Source of the DNA: Arsenophonus nilaparvatae
GTDB lineage: Bacteria > Pseudomonadota > Gammaproteobacteria > Enterobacterales > Enterobacteriaceae
Length of the DNA stretch: 64,000 bases
NCBI RefSeq assembly: GCF_000757905.1
Contig: NZ_JRLH01000002.1
Direction: 5' to 3' (one strand)
The position numbers and the translations under genes were made by a program. This document shows, in pieces, positions 36,559 to 46,800 of the stretch. The notes beneath the pieces were generated by a model, which made no database searches, had not been told where the DNA came from, and saw nothing but the letters and a program-made list of their open reading frames with translations. Within the stretch, counting starts at the first letter, position 1; every line of letters starts with the position of its first letter.

Positions 36559-37657
36559 CGAGAAGTACGACCTCCCAACTTTCTACCCATGTCACAGCAA
36601 TTTTTTGTGCCAACGAGTGGTCAACATCTGGATCATCTTCATTGAAAAATTCACTGACCATTACCCGCTTACCATTGTTCATTTCTACTTCTATATCAAG
36701 CATCATGCCCTTATAGTTGCGTTCACGCACATGACCAATTAGTCCAGAAGGTTGCTGTTCATCATCGATCTCTTTAACGCGTAAATCCTCTGGCCGTAAT
36801 AAAACTTTTAATCGCTGACCTGCCGATACAGAAAGCTTAGTGTAAATATCACACTCATAGCCTTCAATATTGGCACGAATACGTTGCTCATCAATTCGAT
36901 GTAAAGCAATCGCATCAAAAATATTAATTTCGCCGATAAACCGCGCAACGAATAAATTCTTCGGCTCTTCATATATTTCACGGGGCGATGCATCTTGTTC
37001 AATATGACCGTCTCGCATAACTAAAATACGATCAGACATGGCTAACGCTTCTTCTTGATCATGAGTCACATAAATAAAAGTAATCCCTAACTGACGTTGC
37101 AAGGCTTTTAATTCACTTTGCATCTTTTTACGTAAGTTATAATCCAGCGCCGATAATGACTCATCTAATAAAAGAACCTTAGGCTTATTGATAACCGCAC
37201 GCGCAATTGCCACTCTTTGCTGTTGTCCACCCGATAACTGATGGGGATATCGCTGGGCGAAATCTTCTAATTGCACCATGCGTAGCGCTTCTTCCACTCT
37301 CGGTTTTATATCTTGAAAAGATTTTTTTTGCATACGTAAACCAAAGGCAACGTTATCAAATACCGACATGTGGGGGAATAAGGCATAACTTTGAAAGACA
37401 GTGTTGACATGACGCTGTTCAGCCGGAATATCCGTAATATCCTGCCCCTCAAGAAAAATACGCCCATTATCAGCGTGCTCTAATCCAGCAATTAATCGCA
37501 AAATAGTCGTTTTACCACACCCTGACGGACCTAATATGGTAAGAAATTGACCATTATTAATCGTAAGATTAAATTGTGAAATAATATTTTTGCTATCGAA
37601 ACCTTTAGTTAAGGATTTTAATTCGATCAGTGGTGTAAAAGAGGTTGTCTCAGTCAT
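36548..37657 (-). CDS. potA: Spermidine/putrescine ABC transporter ATPase PotA
   Basis: ATPase that powers PotBC. Walker A is LGPSGCGKTTILRLIAG, the signature motif LSGGQQQRVAIARA, Walker B VLLLDESLSALD, and the switch His follows in YVTHDQEEAL. The C-terminal third (residues about 245-369) is the regulatory OB/TOBE domain (VLLRPEDLRV ... GMMLDIEVEM). It has 369 residues; E. coli PotA has 378. First gene of the pot unit; the 440 bp upstream hold no gene. Confidence 0.96.
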   Translation of the reverse strand: MTETTSFTPLIELKSLTKGFDSKNIISQFNLTINNGQFLTILGPSGCGKTTILRLIAGLEHADNGRIFLEGQDITDIPAEQRHVNTVFQSYALFPHMSVFDNVAFGLRMQKKSFQDIKPRVEEALRMVQLEDFAQRYPHQLSGGQQQRVAIARAVINKPKVLLLDESLSALDYNLRKKMQSELKALQRQLGITFIYVTHDQEEALAMSDRILVMRDGHIEQDASPREIYEEPKNLFVARFIGEINIFDAIALHRIDEQRIRANIEGYECDIYTKLSVSAGQRLKVLLRPEDLRVKEIDDEQQPSGLIGHVRERNYKGMMLDIEVEMNNGKRVMVSEFFNEDDPDVDHSLAQKIAVTWVESWEVVLLDEQ

Positions 37658-38097
37658 TTAAGGTATCATCTATCCCTTATAGTAATGCAGATAGAACCGC
37701 AACTGGAAAAAGACTGTATTAGCTAATCAGGAAAAACACCCAGCAATAGCCAAAACCAGTTGCGCCAATAGATTTAACAAAGACAGAATAATAAACGCAG
37801 CAACACAAAATTAAAAGCAATATCATCAGAAAAATGACAACAATAATCCTAATATATTAAATTAAACTTATCCCAAAATAATTAGCAATCAAAATAAATC
37901 TAATATTTGCATCTACTTTATATGATTTATTAATATAAGATATAATAAAGCGAGCTTACTATTTTCTTTAAGAATTTGCATAAATTATAGATAATAGTTC
38001 ATAAAAAATTCAATTTATGCTATTGATTAGTTAAAATAACAAATTAAATTTAACAAAATTACTTATGATAATTATTTTGGCTTGTTATTTTCGTCAC
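37658..38097. other. Gene-free AT-rich region upstream of potA
   Basis: About 440 bp between potA and the end of the HdeD-like gene. No open frame of note, no strong hairpin and no recognisable operator was found by eye. It must contain the pot promoter, since potA is transcribed away from it. Confidence 0.5.
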
Positions 38098-39483
38098 TCA
38101 GCTAGAATGAAAAATACGTAAGAACCGTTGGTACCAACTATGTGGTGTAGGGTGTACTAGCGCATTCAAGGCACGAGAATAGTCCATGACTAAACCCGGC
38201 GTCCACGCCATTGATATCGCTCGCTGGCGAATTTGCGATGCAACCCATAATTCTGGCGCCAGCAATAATTTCCCAAGCGTTAAAAAATTGTTACTTTTAT
38301 CAGCAAGCACTCCCTCTAACGCAGCTTCTAATGCATAAGCCACACTACTGGAGCAATTGCGGTATGTTAGATTATAAAGCTCTATTTGCCGATATTTTTG
38401 CCAAAAAATAGCCAAGTTAACCGCGTTATAATGATAAAAATGGATTTGAAAATCTGATCGACACCACTGTGAAACTTCTGAGACATAGTCAGACTGAAAT
38501 TCACCAGCAACATTATTTTCTTCGGTAGCTTTTAATTTATTTAAAAATTCAGAAGGAGAACGATCGATATCCTCGATAGGATACAAACTTATATAAATCT
38601 GATTTCTGATCTCCAATGCCGCGTGACCGGTAGAAATAACACCATTACTGTCAACAGCTGCAATATAACGATTAATTACTGGGCGAGGTCTGGGCGTTAC
38701 ATTAGCCGAACCTTCTGGCGTCCAAATATGAACTGTAAGCGGTAAAATGTGAGACAAATTGATACTCATTTGCTGCTCGTCAGTCATTGGCATAATAGCA
38801 TCTATTTTAATTTCTTGTTGCTCAAATTCCTTTTGCGATAATGCGCTATCAGCCATTAAAGTAAATATCGTTTGTCCATGTCGAATGACCCGTAATTTAT
38901 TGGAAAAACGGATGGCAGATATTCCACTAAGCATTAGTAACACAGCCAAAACGATTGGAAATGTCGATTGGTAACTAATGGGGTAAGGAAATAAGATCAC
39001 CATAGCAAACAATAAATAAAATCCACCTAGCCAAATAGTACGTTTCCATAGGCGATGACGAACAACTAAAGCGGACACGATACTAAATATAGCAAGTAAT
39101 AAATAATTAAAGCCTAACACTATTGATAAGATTAAATGACTATAATTATCATCAATTAAAAGAGAAACAGATACCAGAAAAAATAATCCACCTTTAAGAA
39201 AAAGGATAAATTTTTGGCTACCAATTCCACTATTGGCAACACTCAGGGTAATTAAACTCTCAATTAATGTGAATATACTTATCCAGACAACTGGAATATA
39301 ACGTGTTTGTACTAATTCATCACATAATATAACTAAACCCAATAAAGCCCATAATACACCACCAATTAATAACCAAATTGACTGCTGGTGCATAAATTTT
39401 TTACCTAAAAGTAAACAAGCAATTTGCAACATAAAAAATCCGTTATAAATTAGCCTTTGATGCTGCAAGAATTTCCCATTCAC
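38098..39483 (-). CDS. HdeD-like membrane protein with C-terminal cysteine-hydrolase-like domain
   Basis: I do not recognise an exact named homologue. Residues about 12-193 form at least six hydrophobic helices with a repeat pattern like HdeD/DUF308 acid-resistance proteins. Residues about 245-440 form a soluble domain with a His in GVISTGHAALEI (His287) and an Asn-Cys pair in YNLTYRNCSSSVAYALEAAL (Cys377). A conserved His followed later by NC is the layout of permuted papain-like folds (DUF4105, YiiX, LRAT types), so a thiol hydrolase or acyltransferase activity is possible; this is inference. The start overlaps the MASE1 gene by 41 bases, so the two are coupled. Confidence 0.7.
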   Translation of the reverse strand: MNGKFLQHQRLIYNGFFMLQIACLLLGKKFMHQQSIWLLIGGVLWALLGLVILCDELVQTRYIPVVWISIFTLIESLITLSVANSGIGSQKFILFLKGGLFFLVSVSLLIDDNYSHLILSIVLGFNYLLLAIFSIVSALVVRHRLWKRTIWLGGFYLLFAMVILFPYPISYQSTFPIVLAVLLMLSGISAIRFSNKLRVIRHGQTIFTLMADSALSQKEFEQQEIKIDAIMPMTDEQQMSINLSHILPLTVHIWTPEGSANVTPRPRPVINRYIAAVDSNGVISTGHAALEIRNQIYISLYPIEDIDRSPSEFLNKLKATEENNVAGEFQSDYVSEVSQWCRSDFQIHFYHYNAVNLAIFWQKYRQIELYNLTYRNCSSSVAYALEAALEGVLADKSNNFLTLGKLLLAPELWVASQIRQRAISMAWTPGLVMDYSRALNALVHPTPHSWYQRFLRIFHSS

Positions 39484-40714
39484 CTAATAACATCGGATTA
39501 GTTTTATCAGCAATAGTAATTAATATTCGATCACGCACATTAAGCCATTCATCATCTAACCCCTTTAATTGAAAATTAACAGGAATACCATGATGAGAAC
39601 TTACTAATGACCAGTGCTCTTTTAAAATTTGATGGGCCGAAATTTCAATCGATTGTAATATATGGTAAACATCACATTTCACAGGTAATGATGTTATTAA
39701 TTTAATTTGTGGATCAAATTTTATTTTGTCATCTTGAATAAATAATTGGTAACGAATAAGGGATTTTGATGCATGTTTAACCGTTTTTTCTACTTGAGAT
39801 GCTGCAAGCAATGAAAGTAGCAACATAAAAATGGCAATAACAGATAGGTAAGTTTGAGCAAGTAATAAAGGTTCTTCTCTTAATAAGCCTGGTAAAAAGA
39901 AAGGCCCATAGCCCTGTTCGCTATAGAAAATAACAATGGTTCCGAGCACTAATAATCCAATTCCTCGGCCAAAATCTTGCAGAAATAGGATCAGAAGAAT
40001 AATAAAAATGATCGGTATACAGGCTAATATAATATTTAATGCTGAACCATAATAATGATTAATATAACCTTTTAGTCCAGTGATTGCATCAGAAAAAATT
40101 AACCAACTACTTATCGCCAGCAATATTAACCAACATAATGTCAATAATACTTTTTTAACACTATTAAGCTGCTTCAATGACTGTGGTTGTACTAAACCTA
40201 ATAACATAGCAACAGCAAAATAGATACCTGACATATCGGCAAGCCAACTTGTAAGAAAATCATCTAAAATAATCTTCTCATCAAGGGATCCCAACCACAT
40301 GACACTCAGCCAATTATCAATAGCACATATTATTGCTGAAATCACAATCCAAGTCATAATGGTATTTAATGGCGATTGATATTGTGCTAAATATCTTACA
40401 ATAGCGGCAATTAATAACGGGGAAATAAGTAAACTAACTGCACTAATCATACTCAAGTAAAAAGATACAAAATCGAATGGTTCCAAGTACCAATTTACCA
40501 AACTAAATAAAAGCAAAAAAATAGGCCAGGTACGTACTGGTGATAATAAAAATGCCACAATACTTACACCGGCAGGAAACCAGACTACAACTAGCACGTC
40601 ATCATACGGTACTTGTACTTCTTTAGAAATAACCGCCGAAATAAAATAAATTAATGTCCAACTGAGGAATGTAAACCAGCGAATATGACTGGAAATTTTT
40701 ACCAGTCCTATCAT
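39443..40714 (-). CDS. MASE1-domain integral membrane protein
   Basis: A 423-residue membrane protein. The first 300 or so residues contain eight to ten hydrophobic helices with the MASE1 feature VVWFPAGVSIVAFLLSPVRTWPIFLL and further on FLTSWLADMSGIYFAVAM. MASE1 usually senses signals for GGDEF or histidine kinase output domains, but no such domain follows. The last 120 residues (from about VEKTVKHASKSLIRY) are soluble and unfamiliar to me. The Met at 40714 has AAGGAG eight bases upstream; the open frame extends 30 codons further without a signal. It is coupled to the HdeD-like gene downstream. Confidence 0.75.
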   Translation of the reverse strand: MIGLVKISSHIRWFTFLSWTLIYFISAVISKEVQVPYDDVLVVVWFPAGVSIVAFLLSPVRTWPIFLLLFSLVNWYLEPFDFVSFYLSMISAVSLLISPLLIAAIVRYLAQYQSPLNTIMTWIVISAIICAIDNWLSVMWLGSLDEKIILDDFLTSWLADMSGIYFAVAMLLGLVQPQSLKQLNSVKKVLLTLCWLILLAISSWLIFSDAITGLKGYINHYYGSALNIILACIPIIFIILLILFLQDFGRGIGLLVLGTIVIFYSEQGYGPFFLPGLLREEPLLLAQTYLSVIAIFMLLLSLLAASQVEKTVKHASKSLIRYQLFIQDDKIKFDPQIKLITSLPVKCDVYHILQSIEISAHQILKEHWSLVSSHHGIPVNFQLKGLDDEWLNVRDRILITIADKTNPMLLGEWEILAASKANL

Positions 40715-41106
40715 CAACGATTCTCCTTTATTTTTGCTAATGAAATCTTGAATAATCAATAAATGATGTTTACAGGCAAAATAAAACTGTATTTCAAGCA
40801 CCAAAATAATGAAATATATTAAACTAATCCCAAAAGCAAAAAATTATTAATATTAAATTAGATTATTACTTTTTTGCTACAAAGAAATGCTGTTGCCAGG
40901 CTTTTAAAATATATTTTCCACTATTAAAGTAAATTTAATTAATTATTATTTTACAAATATTAAGAAGAGGCTTTGTTAAGAATAGAACAACAACATGCAA
41001 ATCATTTACTCAATAGCCAACAAACCAAATTCTTACTACTTAACGCCGATTTAATAACTTTGCAAAAAACGAATAATTAATAAGTTTTAACTTTTAACCG
41101 AAACCA
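40715..41106. other. Gene-free region between glycerate kinase and MASE1 genes
   Basis: About 390 bp, AT-rich. No open frame, RNA gene or strong hairpin is visible. The promoter of the MASE1/HdeD-like pair should lie here. Confidence 0.5.
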
Positions 41107-42255
41107 TTAACTTTTGGCCAGCATTATCCCAGTTTGTAGAACTTTTGCAACATTATATGCACAGTGCTGTAGATTTAACATCCCTTGCTCTAAGGCTGCT
41201 TGCTGTGATAAAACTCGAGGTAAAATGCTAAATACCGCATTGATCCCTTGCCGATAGAGATCATCAATATTTTTTCCTTGTCTACCCACTATTGCGATAA
41301 CAGGGATACCATATTGAGCCGCAAGCTTTGCAATACCAACGGGTGCTTTTCCAGCCATTGTCTGTCCATCCATACTCCCTTCTCCAACAATAACTAGAGA
41401 GGCATCGGCTAATTTATCTTTGAAATGGATAGCCTGACAAACTAATCCAATGCCTGAACGCAATGTGCCATTTAGAAAAGCCAATGCAGCTACAGCAATT
41501 CCGCCACCAGCGCCAGATCCTGGTAGATATCGATAATCAGTACCTGTCATGCATTGAATAACATCAGCGTAATGAATTAAACTCTGTTCTAAATGGATAA
41601 TTATGTCGGCTGTAGCGCCTTTTTGAGGCGAAAATATTTTTGCCGCACCTTGTTCGCCAACTAATGGATTATTCACATCACAGGCTATTTCAATCTGACA
41701 CTGTTGCAATCTGCTATCTAAACCAGCCAAATCTATCCGTTCCAGTTCAACCATCTCTTTGGCTACAAACTCTAATAAATGACCATCTGCACGATAAAAA
41801 TGGGCGCCGAGTGCCTGCATCATGCCAATTCCTCCATCTACCGTAGCACTTCCACCAACAGCTAAAATGATCCTTTTAACTCCGCGATCAAGCGCTGCAA
41901 GAATTAATTGGCCGGTGCCATAACTGGTTGTTAATAATGGATCACGTTGTGCTAAAGGAACTTGCATTAATCCACTTGCCGCTGCCATTTCTATCACTGC
42001 TGTGTCACCATTATTCAGTAAGCCATAATAAGCTTTCACTGGTGTTCTCAACGGCCCTGTTACGGTCAGCTCAATACGTTCACCTCCTTCAGCGTCAATC
42101 AATGCATCAACTGTGCCTTCCCCACCATCGGCCATAGCAAAGCATAAATATTCAGCGGCTGGAAAAACGGCCATGAAACCTGCTTCGATGGCATGTGTCG
42201 CCTGCTTAGCCGTTAGACTTTCTTTAAACGAATTTGGGGCAATAATTATTTTCAT
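41107..42255 (-). CDS. Glycerate 2-kinase (GarK/GlxK family)
   Basis: Phosphorylates D-glycerate, the end product of glucarate, galactarate or glyoxylate pathways, to 2-phosphoglycerate. The N-terminus MKIIIAPNSFKESLTAKQA, the segment MADGGEGTVDALI, the motif AVGGSATVDGGIGMMQALGA and GEGSMDGQTMAGKAPVGIA are characteristic. It has 382 residues (E. coli GarK 381). The Met at 42255 matches the family start; ten further upstream codons are open but not conserved. No other genes of glucarate or glyoxylate catabolism are in the window, so garK and glxK cannot be told apart. It is divergent from uspF. Confidence 0.92.
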   Translation of the reverse strand: MKIIIAPNSFKESLTAKQATHAIEAGFMAVFPAAEYLCFAMADGGEGTVDALIDAEGGERIELTVTGPLRTPVKAYYGLLNNGDTAVIEMAAASGLMQVPLAQRDPLLTTSYGTGQLILAALDRGVKRIILAVGGSATVDGGIGMMQALGAHFYRADGHLLEFVAKEMVELERIDLAGLDSRLQQCQIEIACDVNNPLVGEQGAAKIFSPQKGATADIIIHLEQSLIHYADVIQCMTGTDYRYLPGSGAGGGIAVAALAFLNGTLRSGIGLVCQAIHFKDKLADASLVIVGEGSMDGQTMAGKAPVGIAKLAAQYGIPVIAIVGRQGKNIDDLYRQGINAVFSILPRVLSQQAALEQGMLNLQHCAYNVAKVLQTGIMLAKS

Positions 42256-42391
42256 TGTCGCTACCATTAAAAAATTAAATAACATAATCTTGCTATTAGA
42301 GGATCGCCATAACCGAGAGCCATTCCATTTATTTGATAATAAAATAATAACAGCTAAAATTTTGTTAAATTATGCCAAGACAGGAGACAAT

Positions 42392-42829
42392 ATGTATCAA
42401 ACTATTTTAGTCCCGATCGATCTGTCTGAAGACACATTAACGCAAAAAGTTATCCCCCATATTAATGCACTTAGCCAAACTGATAATCCTGATTTCTATT
42501 TTATTTCTGCGATTTATGCGCCTTCTTTTTTCATTGCTAGTAAAATTGTCTATTCTAAACAGCCAATTAGCGATGACGATGAAATTGTCCAACAGGCTCT
42601 ACAAAGCCTACAAAGTATGGCAAAAAAATTTGCTATTCCAGCGGAAAAAATACACTGCTTAATTAAAACCGATCCGCCAAGAGATGCTATTTTAGAAATC
42701 GCCGATGAAATTAATGCAGACTTAATTGTTATCGCCTCTCGCCGACCTAATTTTAGAACCCATTTACTCGGTTCAACCGCTACCGCAGTGGTGAATTATG
42801 CGAAAATCCCAGTTTTAGTGATTAGATAA
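42392..42829 (+). CDS. uspF: Universal stress protein UspF
   Basis: A 145-residue universal stress protein of the nucleotide-binding UspFG type. It begins YQTILVPIDLSEDTLTQKVIPHI. The C-terminal ATP-binding motif is IVIASRRPNFRTHLLGSTATAVVNYAKIPVLVI (G-x9-GS-type pattern), divided here as in E. coli UspF (144 residues). The true start is the ATG at 42392 with AGGAG six bases upstream; a longer open frame begins inside the divergent glycerate kinase. In E. coli uspF lies near the nifJ homologue ydbK, and the same linkage is seen here. Confidence 0.93.
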   Translation: MYQTILVPIDLSEDTLTQKVIPHINALSQTDNPDFYFISAIYAPSFFIASKIVYSKQPISDDDEIVQQALQSLQSMAKKFAIPAEKIHCLIKTDPPRDAILEIADEINADLIVIASRRPNFRTHLLGSTATAVVNYAKIPVLVIR

Positions 42830-42994
42830 ACACGATTATGCGGGAATAATCATCCCGCCTGGCTGGCAATATCACTAATTAATTATTATTCTTAATTTAA
42901 GACAAACTATCCATTGATATACACCATTAAATAACATGATTAATTTTTGCCAAATTTATTGTTTGCTTGACGTTCAATAAGGTAAAGGTGATAT

Positions 42995-43546
42995 ATGAAA
43001 GAATATAAAGTTGTTATCATCGTTGGTAGCTTACGTAAAGGTTCATATAATAAAAAACTGGCTAACGAATTAATCAAACTAGCTCATCCACAACTACAAT
43101 TTTCTTTCGCCGAAATAGCAAAACTGCCACTCTATAACCAAGATGATGATGAGCAGCCAAGTAAAATAGTACAAGATTTTAAACAACAAATAGCTGATGC
43201 TGATGGCGTTATTTTTGTTACCGCAGAGTATAATCGATCTATTCCTGGTGTATTAAAAAATGCCCTTGATCAAGGCTCTCGGCCTTATGGAAAAAATGTC
43301 TGGGCGCAGAAACCTGCGGGGGTTATCGGAACTTCCCCTGGTGCTATGGGAAGTGCTCTATCACAACAGCATTTAAGAAATGTGCTAACTTTTCTTGATA
43401 TGCCAACACTAAATCAACCAGAAGCGTTTATCCAATGGAATGAAAATATTATTGATCAGCATGGTAATTTACTGGAAAGGACGAGGATTTTTTTACAAAA
43501 ATGGCTGGATGCTTATAGCAATTTTCTAACAAAACAACTTAATTAA
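42995..43546 (+). CDS. NADPH-dependent FMN reductase-like flavoprotein
   Basis: A 183-residue flavodoxin-like reductase of the FMN_red (ChrR/YieF) family. The phosphate-binding GSLRKGSYNKKLA follows the first strand, and FVTAEYNRSIPGVLKNALD is the family's central motif. Such enzymes reduce quinones, chromate or azo dyes by two-electron transfer; the natural substrate here is unknown. It stands between uspF and nifJ on the same strand, but with gaps of 165 and 256 bases, so separate transcription is possible. Confidence 0.88.
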   Translation: MKEYKVVIIVGSLRKGSYNKKLANELIKLAHPQLQFSFAEIAKLPLYNQDDDEQPSKIVQDFKQQIADADGVIFVTAEYNRSIPGVLKNALDQGSRPYGKNVWAQKPAGVIGTSPGAMGSALSQQHLRNVLTFLDMPTLNQPEAFIQWNENIIDQHGNLLERTRIFLQKWLDAYSNFLTKQLN

Positions 43547-43802
43547 TTAAATTAATATTGTAAATTTAAAGGCTACATAAATTTAATAAATAACCTTTAT
43601 CGTTCTATTAAAAATGACAAATTATTAACCTGCAATTGATATTAATTACTTAATATAAAATAATCTATAAATTTAATAACTTAAACATCTTATTTGTGTT
43701 TTAAATAACTTCGATTCCCCACAATATCGATAAATTTTACTGGTTTATTTTGCTAATTTCTTCGACTAATAAAATATTATCAAAAATCGAAAGGCCATTT
43801 TT

Positions 43803-46800
43803 GTGAGTAATTTAACTTCCTCTCATATAACGACAGATGCAAATTCTGCCGTTGCTTCCGTAGCATATCGACTCAATGAAATTATCGCAATTTATCCTAT
43901 CACCCCTAGTTCCAGTATGGCCGAGCAAGCAGATATATGGGCAGCTAATCAGAGAAAAAATATTTGGCAAGACACACCCCAAATAATTGAGATGCAATCA
44001 GAAGCAGGTGCTATTGCAACAGTGCATGGAGCCCTGCAAACCGGCGCACTGGCGACCTCATTTACCTCATCGCAGGGATTATTATTGATGATCCCAACGC
44101 TTTATAAACTGGCTGGCCAATTACTGCCTTTTGTCTTACATGTCGCCGCCCGCACTGTCGCCACCCATGCCTTATCAATTTTTGGCGATCACTCCGATGT
44201 GATGGCGGTGCGGCAAACGGGTTGTGCTATGCTGTGTGCTAATAATGTGCAGCAAGCACAGGATTTTGCCGTCATTGCACAAATAGCTGCACTAAATAGT
44301 CGATTGCCATTTATCCATTTTTTCGATGGTTTTCGTACCTCACATGAAATCAACAAAATTCAGCCAATCTCCGATGAAATACTGCAAAAACTGATACCTG
44401 AGCAAGCAATAACAGAACATCGTCAACGTGCTTTGTCGCCAGAGGCCCCCACTATCCGAGGAACGGCAGCCAACCCAGACACCTATTTTCAAGCTCGTGA
44501 AGCTATTAATCCTTGGTATCTTGACGCTTACCAGCATGTTTTAAATGCCATGTTGGCCTTTGGTAATACTACTGGCCGTTACTATCAACCATTTGAATAT
44601 AATGGCCATCCAGATGCTGAGCGGATTATCGTTTTAATGGGATCAGCGGCCGGACCTTGTGAAGAGGTTATCGATCAACTGCTGACACAAAATGAAAAAG
44701 TCGGCATAGTAAAAGTTCATCTTTTTCGCCCTTTTTCTGCCCAGCACTTGCTTAACGAAGTGCCACTATCAGTAAAATCGATTGCCGTTCTTGATCGAAC
44801 CAAGGAACCAGGATCACAAGCAGAACCGCTTTTCCTAGATATTATGACGGCATTTGCTGAATCATTTAGCCTGGGCCAACGTGATAAGTTACCTAATGTT
44901 ATTTCTGGTCGCTATGGCTTGTCCTCAAAAGAGTTTGATCCTGACTGTGTGTTCACCATTTTTCATCAACTTAAACTACCAAAACCCAAACCACGTTTTA
45001 CTATTGGCATTCATGATGATGTTACCGGACTGTCTTTACCGATGATTAAAGCATCACTACCTAATACACACAAATTAGCCGCTTTATTTTATGGATTAGG
45101 TAGTGATGGTTCGGTATCGGCTACCAAAAATACGATCAAACTTATTGGCAACCATACTCCTTTATTTCCACAGGGATATTTCGTTTACGACTCTAAAAAA
45201 GCAGGCGGGCTGACGGTTTCACATTTACGCATTAACCACCATCCGTTTTATTCCTCATACCTTATTAAGCAGGCTGATTTTATTGGTTGTCATCAATGGC
45301 AATTTATTCATAAATACCAGTTGATTGAAAAATTAAAACCCGGCGGTATTTTTTTAATCAATGCTCCTTATAAATCTGATCAAATCTGGCATCATCTGCC
45401 GCAAGAAATACAATATCTGCTGCGGCAGAAACAAGCACAATGTTATACCATTAATGCTTATCAAATCGCCCGACAATGCCAATTGGGTGGCCGTATCAAT
45501 ACTATTATGCAAACCGCTTTTTTCTATTTGACACAATTATTGCCAATGCCTGAAGCTTCGCTGCGATTAAAAGAGGCAATTAGCCAAAGTTATGGCAAAA
45601 AAGGCGCCAATATCATTGAAAATAATATTAACGCTATTGATCTTACCATTAAGGCAATAGAAAAATTTGATTTACAGGAGATTGATATTACTAGCCTTTG
45701 CAGACCCGCTACCGTAGCCCATGATGCCCCTGATTTTGTAAAAAACGTTACCGCAGCAATGATCGCAGATTTAGGTGATATTCTACCCGTGTCAGTATTT
45801 CCACCTGATGGCAGATGGCCAACAGGCACAACAAAATGGGAAAAACGCAATATCGCCGAAACAATCCCTATCTGGCAACCTGATCTCTGTACCCAATGTA
45901 ATTATTGTGTTGCCGCCTGCCCTCATGCTGCTATTCGGGCAAAAATCACTTCTGCCGAAATACTGGAAGCAGCACCGACTAGTTTACCCTCTTTAGCAGT
46001 TAAATCTCGGGATATGCGAGGACTCAATTATATATTACAAGTAGCACCGGAGGATTGTACCGGTTGTAATCTCTGTTATGAAGTTTGTCCCGCAAAAGAG
46101 CGGCAAAATCCACAAATCCGCGCTATCAATATGCAGCCACGAGTTGAACATCTAGCGACAGAAAAAATAAATTTCAATTTTTTCCTGCAAATTCCTGATA
46201 TCGCCCCAGATCAACTAGAGCGTATTGATATTCGTACTTCACAATTAATTACACCGTTATTTGAATATTCAGGTGCCTGTGCCGGCTGTGGAGAAACTCC
46301 TTATATAAAATTACTAACTCAATTATATGGTGACAGACTACTGATTGCTAACGCTACCGGCTGTTCATCTATTTACGGTGGTAATCTGCCAACAACTCCC
46401 TATACCAAGAATAGCGAGGGGCGAGGTCCCGCTTGGGCAAATTCCCTATTTGAAGATAACGCCGAGTTTGGCCTGGGATTTCGTTTAACATTAGAACAGC
46501 ATAAAAGAAGGGTTTCTCGTCTGCTAAATAGCTTCGCTGAACAATTGCCAATAGCGCTAATTAATCAACTAAAAGATGATTCTTTATCTATTGAGATAAA
46601 GCGTGAATTAATTAATCAGTTACAATCATTGCTGGATAATTTCAATACTATTGAAGCTCAACAATTAAGCACCGATGCTCACTATTTGATTGATAAATCA
46701 GTATGGATCATTGGTGGTGATGGTTGGGCCTACGATATTGGTTATGGTGGCTTAGATCATGTACTCAATAGTGGCGAAAATATCAATGTTCTGGTGCTAG

